64,000 nucleotides of DNA, from positions 11,733,449-11,797,448 of the forward strand of contig CM072894.1 of the NCBI GenBank assembly GCA_037013685.1. Reading direction: 5' to 3'. Source of the stretch: Acridotheres tristis (Eukaryota; Chordata; Aves; Passeriformes; Sturnidae). Each line of letters begins with the position of its first letter. The stretch's first letter is position 1. The notes beneath the pieces are model-generated. The model did not search any database. It was not told the DNA's origin and was given only the letters and a program-made list of their open reading frames with translations. Shown in pieces: positions 1-42,400 of this stretch. The position numbers and the translations under genes were made by a program.

Positions 1-2370
1 GCTGTGTTGGGGCAGATGGACAGGGAGGCCTGGGGCCTGGCACTGCCATGTATATCCTGGTTGGGGTCCTGGGATGCTACTGCCTGTGGGCCAGTCAGGA
101 GGCAGTAGCCCTCAAGCACTGATTTGTGTCTCAAAACAAGCCTCTGGGCAGGTCTTGCTGGTGCTGAGGTGAAAGGCAGAGCTGTAGCAGGCAGGGCAGA
201 CGGTGGCCCCCAACCCCAGGTGGGGGCTGGCACTGCCACTGAGCCCCTCACTAAAGCCCAGAGAGTGGATCATGGAGAGCTGGCAGGGGGTGCTGCCTCC
301 CTGGGTGCCCTGGCATAGCAGGAGACTGTCCTCAGTGCCCCCAGAGCCCCCAGGCACTGCTGCATATTGAGGAGCAGGAGGCTGGGGGCCCTGGTGTGAG
401 GCGGCACTGAGCTGCGCGGGCTGGGGGCTTCATGGGTGGTGGCAGCGCAGGAGGAAGGGGCCGTGGAGAGGATCTGCCACAGGGACAGGGTCCCAGCTGT
501 CTGCAGCACAGGCAGGGACCAGGTGATCCCCTGTGGTTCCTTCTGCCCTGGGCAAGCACATCCGGCTCCCTTCAGTCAGGGCTCCGGACGGGGTGGGAGC
601 TGGCTCCGGTGCGCTCGGCTGGGCGGCACCGGCCCCCTGCTCTGCCATGGGCAGCCAGCTGCACTGCCCATGGAGCCGCTCAGCCCGCGGAGCCGAGGGC
701 GGCACAAGGGGGCCGTGGCTCCGGGAGCGGGGCTCTCCTGAGCTGTCCTGTGCCCTGGGAAGGGTCGGTGCTGCTCCTTGTCCTGTGTGGGTTGCCTGGG
801 GTGAGGGAGGCAGGTCCTGTGTCCTGCCTGCCAGCTGTGGCATGTGGCACAACCAGCCCCAGAAGGGTGGTCACAGCTCTGCAGTGAGCAGTGCCTGCAC
901 GGGGGTATCCTGGCCAGATGGTAGGCTGTCTCTCTGGAGCAGCAGCCGGGCTTTCCTGTCAGTCGGCTTCAATACTTGTTGCTGCTTTTTTCAAAGCTGT
1001 GCCTCTGCCAGAGAGAGTAACAGGTTTGAGAGGGAGAAGTTAATTTAGGAGAACTTAGCAGAGCACTCGTACCTCTTTTCCTCCAACTTCCCAAGCCTTT
1101 TTCACCTCTGTGGATCAGACAGCAGTTGAGCACTGACAGAACCATTGCCTGGCATTAAGCAATAGTGACAGCTGGGTTTCAGTGAGAAGAATAATGGTGA
1201 GGGGGCCCTGCTGTCAAAGTCACTAAATGCAGCCAGGGCAAGGGGCTCCAGCTGTGGCACGGGATGAGGCTGGCTGCCTCTGGCTTCAGGCCACTTATGA
1301 AAGCACCTGCGTTTTAATTTTTTTCCCCTTGCCCTAAGCAGTGGTGATGTATGTAACTACCCAGCCATTACTGGAGTGCTTTTTGCCCTCCTTCAAGCGT
1401 GGCACTGTGACCCAGCTGCTCAAGCACTGGAGAACAACTGCTGGCTTTGCTCCTGCAGGACTGCAAGGTTCTTAACACGTTTGGACCACTTCAGTCAAAA
1501 AGGTTTCCCCCTCATTTTAAAACCAAAACTTGGGAAGTAAGGGAACACTCAAGTGGCACATCTCCAGATAAAGGTACTGCATGAGCGTCTCTGGGGTGTC
1601 GTGGATAGAGGAGACAGAGGTGCAAGGATGGAGGGCTCACCAGGGACTGTTCAGCTGCACCCATCCACACTCTTGCAATAGGACTCACCCCCTCCAGCAT
1701 GCTGGAGTACTTTATTGTGGACAGAATTGCACCATATTGTGTTAGAAGCTGTAAATAGTTGTATTATAGCCTAATTTGTACATACAGAAGCCGTAGTGAC
1801 CTTTGATACAGGTTAGGGACAGGTGTGTTCTCAGCAGTGAGGGAGGTCAGGTGCAGAGACACTGTAGTAGTCTCTGCTGTAATCCAGGGCATTAAATGAT
1901 TCCAACCTCCTCCATTCCACACCTTGCTGGACTCCTCTCTCTCTATAGTGCCTTTTGTAGATACAGCTAAACACACATCATGCAATACAATGAACAGAAC
2001 CATGTCAAAGGTGGTATTTTGCTGTTTTTGTTTTTTCCAAAGTGCAACTGACTGTGTAAAGAAATTCAAGATTAGCTACAAACCGTTGCCTATTGAAAAA
2101 TGCAAGATCGTTTTCAGCTTTGATCTAACGGTAGGGTAATAGAATCAACTCGTGTTTGAGCCTGGCTTCTCAGCAACAAGTGGCAGGAGGGGGGATGGAG
2201 CCGTTGCCGTGTGCCCTGTCTGCTGTAGCCAATTTACATGTTGGGTTTTGCCTCTTCCGTTACTGATGCTGTTCAATGTTGCTTAAATAACTGTACTATA
2301 TTATGTGAAAAGCTGAAGAAATTTTATTCAAAGAGAAGTATCAAGATTAGTTATTTATGATGATAAAAAA
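1..2370. other. Left-edge non-coding sequence, expected FZD5-CCNYL1 spacer
   Basis: No exon or protein family is recognisable on either strand. A moderately GC-rich patch covers 400-900; the rest is mixed composition, becoming AT-rich at 1700-2370. Conserved gene order would place FZD5 on the plus strand to the left, so part of this could be its 3'UTR, but no canonical plus-strand AATAAA supports that. Confidence 0.4.
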
Positions 2371-3609
2371 ATAGTGTGTGTTGTTTTCTTTACTTCTGCT
2401 TCTGTTAGAGTATGTATTACCTTAAAAGCTTACCTGTCAGGGGGAGGTGTGTGCTGCAGGGCTCTTATCACTGGGGATCGTGGGGAACTGGTGAGGCAAC
2501 TGCACTTGCGTGGCACAGGAATAGCATGTTCCGTGTGCACGAACGCAGGCAGCGCTGCCCTTGGCACGGAGGATGGCACATATCCGTGCCCTCAGCGCCG
2601 GCGTGCCCGGGCTGGGCTGGGCGGTGCAGCCAGGCTCTGCCCATGCCGGGTTCTGTGCTGGCTGTGCCTGTGACCGTGCGTTCCCTGACGGGCCAAGGTC
2701 ACGCCTCGCTGCTAAAAGAGGGTTAACTATCAACTTTTATTGGCGTTCTGCAGTTTGCACAGTACGTGTCCCTTGCCCTGTGCTGAGATCAGGCCCTGAA
2801 GAGGTGCCCTTTGATACTCGGGAGGCCAAGCAGATGACAGCTCCTAGCCAAGCAGGATGCTGCTCGCCAGTCCATTTGGGTGGCCGTGTTGCCATCTGCT
2901 GTGCGACCTCTCCTGTTGCGAGGAGCACTTGGGGAGGGACAGCAAGGGGTTAAGGCTGGCTCCGTGGTGACTAATGGTGCAGGACTCTGCTATCTAGTTA
3001 GGTGTGTAGGCACACACCAGGTCCCACCAGATAGGATCTCTTACCTGGAAGCAGCATTCCAGCACCCAGTGATAAACCTGACAGTCCCACAGCCTGACTC
3101 ACTTGATTCTGCAGGGATCTGCCCCCCGTGCTCAAGTACAGGCAAAACACACCATTGGGGCTGATCCTATCACTTGAAGGGCAGTAGTTTTGGGGTGTGG
3201 AGGGGCCATGAACCATTTCACATCAGGTTCTTCTCAAGGAGCTGTGGACACTCACTGCCTGCTCCCGGAAGTAACTCCAGCACGGTGCTGGCAGCCTTGT
3301 TGTCATTCTTGCCTGCCAGGAAGCTGTTGTGTCCTCAGTAAACAGGAGTTTGGCAGCACTGCCATCCACCGCCTACCTCAAGCCAGTTTCCGAGCAAGGG
3401 AAGGGCCTTTCCTGCAGGCAGCGTGTGAATCACCTGCAGGACTCTGTTCCTGTGAGCACACACATGATGCTGCACAGCTGGCCCAGTGCTTGTGCTCCTG
3501 TGCTCTCCAGGTTCCACTTGGTCAACTTAAGCCACCCTCGACGCAGTCACCGGCTTCCCTGAGGCTGAGCAGTGCAAATGCTGCACAAGTTCAGGCTGGG
3601 TGGCATAGG

Positions 3610-3659
3610 GCATGGCAGTGTCTCGTGGCATGGGGCATGGCAGTGTCTCATGGCATGGG
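3610..3659 (+). repeat. Two-copy 25-bp tandem repeat
   Basis: Unit GCATGGCAGTGTCTCRTGG plus CATGGG occurs at 3610-3634 and 3635-3659 with a single G/A difference. It is a minimal minisatellite. Confidence 0.85.
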
Positions 3660-5374
3660 GACCGTGTGACTCTTCAACTAGATCAGAAGCCAAAGTGGTT
3701 ATTTCACCTAGAAAATGCCTTGTCTGTGAAGACAGCCTGAGACCTTTCTCATCCTAAGACAAACAGGCCCATGCTCTGCCATTTAAGTGCTCTTTTGCCA
3801 GTCCATTGGGAAATGGGTGTTAGTAAGGGCACTGCAGTCACTTTGGCAGTACCCTGTAATTTGCTCTATGTTGGCAAACAACTTATTTGGTGCAAGGATA
3901 GTTTTCCCAGGTAACAGTATGGAATGCCAGTTCTATGTCATTGTCCTGCACTGTGGGAAATCCCAGGACAGGATGGGGGCTGCAGCTGCCCAGTGCTGAG
4001 CTCTGAATGGAGCAGCTCACCCTGCCCTGAGCACTCCTGCCGACCTCTTGTGCAAGCTCTTGCCTCAATGGCTCTTCTGTCCAATTCTGCTTGCTCAGGG
4101 TATGCTTGACACCTATACTCTTATCCAGGAGCAGTGGTCTTGACATTTATTCCATCCCTCAAGTGCCTGTCCTCTTAACTGCCAAACCCAAACTGAAGTA
4201 GTTCTCATAAAATTCCCTTGGAAACAAAATACACAGTCCCTGTACACAAGGGGAAGGGGCTGCTGGAGCCCAAGGGTATCTTGTAGCCCACGAACACCTC
4301 CATGGCCTCCTGCCCCTGCTGACACACACCGCTCCTGCTGGTCTGGCTGGTGCTCACATCAGTCTTGCTGGGCCATAACACAGCTATTGTCTCTGCAAAC
4401 AGCATTTACTGCCAGATGGGGAGTGCTACCCTGGAACTGAAAGCAGGCAGTGGTCACCTCAACGTAGATTAAATATTACTCAGCTGTTGGATTGAGAAAA
4501 ACAAGGTACGTTGATCCTATAGCCAGTTGCTCTTCCCTGGGAGCAGAGGTGGGTAATAGTCTCTGTAATTCCAGTATTCTGACCATGACTGTAATTTTTT
4601 TTTTGTCTCTTTGAGGAAAGTGTTGCCAGCATATAGAGTAGTGCAAATTGGAGCGTATTTCCCCTGCACAGTTCATTGTCCAGCAGAACCACCCAAAAGC
4701 AATTCCTTCTGAAAAACTATGACTGCCCAGCACTTCAAAAGGGAGCTGTATGGTTTACATTTTATTGTTTAGCTAAGAAACACACTACCTGTGTTTTCCA
4801 GAATTGAACTCCTTCAGGAGTACCAGAATGGTAAATGGAATTGCTATTTTTTTCCTCTTAAGAAGCTGAGTTGGAGTTCAGGCCTGCATAGTATCTGCTG
4901 AACAGATCAAAATCCCATTGATTACATGCTCTGGGCTACAGTAAAACTAAAGCCAGGTAATATTCAAAGCAAAATTAGGTTGCTGTCTCCTGCAGGATGT
5001 ACTGCAGAAGCAGCATCAGCTTGAGATGTCATTCACCTGCCATCCAGACCAGCAGGAAGAGTCTCCATCTCATCTGGCAAGGACGGGAAATGAGTGCCTG
5101 CAGTCTCTGCTGAGCAGCTCACAGAGAGTGGCTGCTTTTGGAGCAGCCCCACAGCAGAGTGCACCAGACCCATCCCACACAGCTGAAGGCACCTGGTGGT
5201 GCTGAGGAAGCAAAGCTCCGTAGCAAATAGCTCACAAGTCAATCCAGGAGCTGGGCACTTGTAGCTTCCAGTTTAGTGCTCCTCAAGGCAGGACTTAAAA
5301 ACCATCAAATCACCTCCACAAAAACTGGCCCTACTTAAAGACCATTGCAGTGCAAAGAAACTGTCAGTGAGTGG

Positions 5375-5380
5375 TTTATT
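5375..5380 (-). terminator. CCNYL1: Candidate poly(A) signal for CCNYL1
   Basis: AATAAA on the minus strand lies 1.9 kb downstream of the CCNYL1 stop. It is followed 50-75 nt later on that strand by a G/T-rich element (TTTTTGTGGAGGTGATTTG). Other AATAAA hexamers on this strand lie at 5639-5644 and around 4760, 4145, 2735 and 1710, so several ends are possible. Confidence 0.3.
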
Positions 5381-7070
5381 TGAGCAACCCTAGTCAAGTT
5401 ATAAATCCAAAGACCATGTGGGAAGATCTGGGCAGCCATGCAAGGCTTCACTGCACCCAGGCATTGCCGGCCCACGGGGACCAAATGAAGGTGGTAGGCT
5501 GGTGAGGGGAAGGGAGAGGCCTTAACAAACACCACTTTTTGAGGTGTTTGTCTTTGTTTTTTTCCTTTTATGAGGGGCAGTGGAATCCAACAGCTGTACA
5601 GAACAGACTCTTCACCTTTAACTTTAATTAAAATAGAGTTTATTAGCTTTTCTTTTAATACAAACATGAGAAAGGAAAACCACCTGAAGATGTAGTGTTA
5701 TTTTCAATATTGAATTGAGATCAATACCTGAAGTGCCAAGTTCCGTGGGTTTGGGAGCCAGGGGCTGGCACATTTGCACACTGCAAAAGGCTGTATGCAT
5801 CATTTGAACAGCTGAGTGCAGCCACACTGATGGTGGCACTCACACAACCCCACTCCCAAAGGCAGATGGACTTGTTCAGTGTAAATTTCTGGGCCTTGGC
5901 TGTAAGAGGAAGTGCACAAAACCCGTGTCATTCAGAGGGAGATCTGCTCCTAGGACACTGCCTAGAACCTATTTGGATCCAAGAAGGGAAGATACTACAA
6001 AGACTTGTAACAGGAAGAGTCTATAATAATACTTATCCTGTTTAGAGTTCAGTTTCAGAGCTTGAAAGTAAGCTCTGTTCCAAAGTCTCAGAAAGAACAA
6101 ACCCCAAACCTCTAGAGCAGTTGCACAAGATAAAATTCACTTTGGGAAAAAAAATTAAAAAAAAGTTTATAGAAAGCTTTTTGATAATTCTCAGTTGAAC
6201 ACATTTTTTTTTTTCCATCTACCTCGATAGGTAGTCCAGGATTCTCAAACTCATTATTGTCTCATTATGAATGTAACTTCCTCCCAGGAAACTGAAACCC
6301 AAGGAGAGCCAGATGGATGCACAATATCAGCTTTAGGAACTCACTGTATATAGCACAAGAGATCTGCAGTAGAACTCAGAGAAGCAGTGCTGCACACACG
6401 CCATTCACCACTGGATTGCTACACTGTTTGGGATGGTGATGATGTTTCCAGACCAACTTCTTCATTCAATGCCTCAGAAAAATACACAGATTACATCTCT
6501 TCCAGAGCAATATAAGTATTAGAAAATGAGAGAAGCACCATAATTCACAAGAAATGCAGCATGGACCCTATACATTTTAACAATACATAAAACCATATCT
6601 CTGCCCCCAGTCAAAACATTCAAAGTCTTTTGACAATCTTTACTGGAGTGAAGTTGTGGGTGCAGAGATGGAATTCCTTCCTGCTGGGCAGCTTCTTGGT
6701 ATGAACACATCACCAATAATAGCAGCTTTTAGTAGCCAAACCAGGGAAAAGCCATCAACACGAGTCTATGCTACTGTTTTCAGCTCCAGAGTGGCTTTAT
6801 ACTTTTAAGAGTCCCATGTGTTGTTTTTGTTAACACTGCATTGGCCTGAAATACAAATGCAGTGAGACTCTGGATGACAGGGGAGAGGAGGGAAGAACAT
6901 TGTAACTATAGTCATGTGGTTAGTGTTTAAATTCTAAAATTTAAAACTACTTATTATTAAAAACCTCAAGAGTTCACAGCTATAGGCCTACATAGTAAGC
7001 AAACATCTGTAGGGGAGAGAAGGAGATAAGTTTGTTTTTGCACCTCTGGATACATTAGAAGGAGGAGAGA

Positions 7071-7110
7071 GTTGATTTGACTTGATTTGATTTGATTTGT
7101 CTTGTCTTTT
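7071..7110 (+). repeat. Degenerate pentanucleotide repeat (TTGAT/TTGTC)
   Basis: GTTGATTTGACTTGATTTGA followed by TTTGATTTGTCTTGTC is a 5-bp-periodic simple repeat. It lies 160 bp past the CCNYL1 stop, in the expected 3'UTR. Confidence 0.8.
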
Positions 7111-7271
7111 GCACCAAGCATGTTCCTCAAGCTCTGGGCTCCCTTGGCTGAGTGGCTCTCCTCGCTTCCTCTTGCTGGAAGACACCATCACCGCTGGCCT
7201 GTGTGCATGGAGTGGTGCATCCCTCCGCTTGGTGTGGATGCTGCTTCCTGGTGCTGCACCTCGCTCTCTCC

Positions 7272-38722
<31,451 letters not shown>

Positions 38723-38964
38723 GGAGCTCGGAGCTCCCCCGCCGGGCCCCGGCTGCGCGGCTCCGGGCTGGGCCGGGGGAGGGAGGCGGGCGCAGGGCGG
38801 GTCGGAGCGCGGGGCGGGCTCAGCGCCGCCGCCCCCGCCCCGGCCGCGCGCGGCCCCGCCCGCCCCCACGGCCGCGCGACCGCCCCGCCGCCTCCTGCGC
38901 GCGGCGAGCACAGGCCTGGCGCGAGCGGCCGCCGGGGGGAGCCCGGGCCGCGCCCCGCCACCGC

Positions 38965-38969
38965 CCAAT
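38965..38969 (+). promoter_or_regulatory. CCAAT box upstream of CCNYL1
   Basis: CCAAT on the plus strand (ATTGG on the gene strand) lies 243 bp upstream of the ATG, within the CpG island. NF-Y binds either orientation. Assignment is by motif and position only. Confidence 0.45.
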
Positions 38970-39005
38970 CGCCTCCCGCCGCGGCGCCGCGTGACGGCCG
39001 CTCCG

Positions 39006-39010
39006 CCAAT
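39006..39010 (+). promoter_or_regulatory. Second CCAAT box upstream of CCNYL1
   Basis: GCCAATGGG lies 36 bp further upstream than the first CCAAT. A paired spacing of about 40 bp is common for functional NF-Y sites, and a TGACG half-site lies between the two. Confidence 0.45.
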
Positions 39011-39205
39011 GGGTGCGGGGCTCGTCGCGCGGCCGCCGCCGCGCCCTCCCCCGGCCTGTGCCTCCCCCCTGCCTTCCCCGCGCCTCCCCCACGCGCACGC
39101 GCGTACGCACCGCCGGCCGCGAGGCCTCAGACACCGCCCCATGGCCACGCCCGCTCGGCGCCGCGCGCTCGGCCCCGCCCCCGGCGCTCGCGCTGCCCCG
39201 GCGCG

Positions 39206-39211
39206 CACGTG
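39206..39211. promoter_or_regulatory. E-box CACGTG in the CCNYL1 CpG island
   Basis: A palindromic CACGTG sits about 485 bp upstream of the CCNYL1 ATG. It is the canonical site for MYC/MAX, USF and CLOCK-type factors. No functional evidence is visible beyond motif and location. Confidence 0.35.
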
Positions 39212-39400
39212 CTGCGGGAGCGGCGGGAGCGGCCGGAGCGGCAGTGCGGGAATGGGGGACAGCGAGGGACAGCCGAGGGACAGCGGCGGCCACTGCACCG
39301 CGCAGGAACACGAGCCACAACACAGCAGCGCTGACGGCGCTCCTGCGAGTTGGAGCAGCTCGTAGCCGGCTTCTCCCTCCCCGTCCAGGGCTGAAGGGCT

Positions 39401-42400
39401 CCCGCCCCGGAGCAGCAGAGCCTCGGCAGGGCGCGTCCCGCTCTCGCTGGGCGCTCCGCTCGCTGCTGGGCGCGGTCCCTGCCAGCACACCGGGAAAGGG
39501 ACACTGCACGGGGCCGCCGGCATCCCCAGGCACCACTGAAATCCGCAGCAGCTGCGTATTTGCTTGCTGAGTTTCAGCTACCTAAGAGCTCCTCAGAGGA
39601 CTGGAATGTTCAAATACACTCCGGGGAAGATGGATTAGAGAGCGAGATACCCACAGCAGTCAGAGGTCCTGATAAACACAAACATGCGTTGTTCTGCAAT
39701 GAAACAACCCACTATCGCTACAAAAATTTAACTCTGGCCCCTGATAAGAAAGGCTCTGCAGAAGACTTAGGAACACACAAAAGTATTACAAAACTCTGCT
39801 ATCATGCTGGCAGTTATTCCAAAGATAAGCAGGCTCAGGGTTTTACTCCATTTTGTAGGAAAAATCCTAATGTTGGCTCTCCCATGTGATGATAAACATG
39901 GAGTTTTTGGACAAACCATGTGTAGTTTCTTTGAAGAGAGGAAGTAATAGATGCTGTGTTTCCAGAATTTGTACAACTTAATCCCAGGCACAATTAAGGA
40001 ACAAACCAAATGATTTATAGTCATGTATGAGGATTATTCCCTCAGACTGATGAATGATACCTTTTCACTTACCAGCAATTTCTCTAAACTCTGTTAGCTA
40101 AGCCTGTCTACACGCTACTGACAATTTGCAAAGCCTTGTTACTCCAGAGGAATCTGACCTTGCTGTGGATTGCACGAGGGCCTTAGCGAAGATTTCAGCA
40201 CTTCTTGAACCACTTCAGGCCAGCTGAAGTCCCTCTGCAGCCTCTGCACCCTGCTTGGAAAGCTGTAGGGCAGCCGGCCCTGCTCCCAGTTCTAGGAACG
40301 GCCAGGGCTTAACCATTGGGTGGAACGGGAGACTGACCTGGGCCAGGGAGAGAAAAAGCGGCTTCATGCAAAATAGCCATTCAGAGATTGGTGTTTTCTT
40401 CCCTCTGACATTGCACCCACTCATTTTTTGTGAGGATGGTGGGGGAGAGAAGAAGCTCGAGGATTGGCATGGCTTACTGAAGTAATTAATTCTTGAGCTA
40501 GAGTAAGAATTGGCTTGCATCTGCAATATTTGATATGAAAACTGGCATAATTTACTCTTGCATGAGAAGAGCAATGCCTTCCCTTGCTCTTTGCACCTGG
40601 CTGACTATTTTCAGAAGCTGGCTGAGCAAGCTGCACTCCTGCTGCACTGCTGGGCCCCTTCCAGTGGCTGCACGCTGATGGAGGTAAGCTGCCCCATCTA
40701 GAGCAGTGGTAGGAGCCACAGGCAAATCTGCACACCTCAGCTAGACAGCAGCCATGCCGAGTGTGGCTAAAGCCAAGTCTGTTCCTTGCAGCCATGCCAG
40801 CGTGTGCCGTGGGGTGCCTGGCTTCGGCAAAGGGACGTGCAGCTGCAGCAAGAGCCTCAGGAGATCCCAGCAGCAAGCTGGGACCTCTGCTAACTCTCAG
40901 CTTTGGAGCAGCTTCAAGGGAATCCTTTGCCAAAGCTGCGGTTTTGGGCAGTGGAAAATCCTTGTTCAAGGGTGAGGAAGTGAGCAAGAGTGGCTCAGCA
41001 GGAAGCTGAGCACCAGGACCCAACAGCCAAAACCCCACATACTTGTGCAGATAGTGAAAAATGCTGGGAACTTGGAGTGGCTGGAGTATGTGACATGCCT
41101 CACTGCTATTTGGGGTGAAGGTTTTGGTTCCTGTGCCTCCCAGAGGCTGACATTTCCCATGGGTTTCATACTTGTTCTGAGTGTGTAATTCTGCAAAGGG
41201 GGAGTGATGAAGGCTGCTCTTCCCCTGCGCTAGTGCTGTTGTAGAGTATCAGAATTTATACAAACATGCAGAGGGAGGAAAGAAATCAGTAGTCTGCTTC
41301 CCTGTGAGGACTTATTCATGTAGGTCTTAAGCAAGAGGAAGCTGACTTTAATCCCTGGAAGTCACAGAAACAGCAAACTCTCCCACCTCCTTGTCATTCC
41401 AGGAGAAGTTAAGCTTCCGCTTCCACATACCTCAATACACCAGTAAAGAGTAATTTTCCATATCTCTGCATGTTTTCCTTTAGCTGCAGTGATGAGGAAT
41501 ATTCATTTCCTGCTCCATTTTGGCAAAGTAACTCTTAAATTCTCAATTCAGATCTGATTTATCAGGATAATATGACAAAACCTGTTGCTGTGTGTATTTT
41601 CTGCAGAACCAGGCGATCCTGTTAATAGGTGTAGTCTGAGCAACACCCTGCAGAAATGAAACACATTATCTTTTATTTATGCAGCTTAACATTCTATTGA
41701 CTTACTGCTACAGCAATACACTGAATACCCTCTATTATGATTTATTACTGGTCCTGGTTCTCTTCCTATTTTCTGTCTCATCTTTCTACTGTTCTGCTTG
41801 ATTTGCCCCAGTGATTCATCAGACAGTTTCCATTATTTAAAAAATCAATTACTTTGATGTACAATGGGCAGCACGTACCTAGTTCCACATTTTGCATAAG
41901 CAGGCATTTTGGATGGCGGATCGTGGCAATAATGAATGCCTGAACTGAAAATAGCTTACTATGGACTGTTGGGATCCAACCTCTTTTCCTCCTGCTCCAG
42001 AAAGAGAGGTGTGTGCCATGAGACTCTCAATTACCACCCCTTGTCTCTGAGCAGGGCACTCAGTGGGCAGCAACCCTCCTGTAATTTAATTTTCACAAAA
42101 ACGAAAGCAAAGTAACTTTCAAAAATGTGGGAAACGAATCCTATTTAAGCCCTCTCAGGAAGTTGCTGCAAACTTTGGGAGAACTCCACATAGCCTTTAA
42201 GGAAGGCCAGACAGCATCTTGAAACAACCCTAAATAAGATTGTGATGATAGCCAAAGGAGTAATGACCTCTGCTCCTAATATGCAGAGGTTTGAAAGACC
42301 TGTGGTTTATTCTGAATATACAAAGGACCAGACTTGCTCCTCATGTTAGTCTAATGAGGTCAGAGGAGCAATACCCTGCCAACTACTCCAAGTGAGGAGC

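Larger units (their letters stand above)
2371..7271 (-). other. CCNYL1: CCNYL1 3'UTR and downstream sequence
   Basis: Sequence downstream of the CCNYL1 stop codon. It includes a GC-rich patch at 2530-2700, a two-copy 25-bp repeat at 3610-3659 and several minus-strand AATAAA hexamers. The true 3' end of the transcript is not determined. No coding sequence was recognised. Confidence 0.6.

Noticed and set aside
533..1048. 171-aa plus-strand frame at the left edge, considered as the FZD5 C terminus
   Set aside because: It has no frizzled transmembrane or KTxxxW-type sequence and is Ser/Cys/Gly-rich noise. FZD5 coding sequence is not in the window.
40421..41038. 205-aa minus-strand frame in the intergenic spacer
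   Set aside because: No recognisable domain and no partner exons with matching splice sites.
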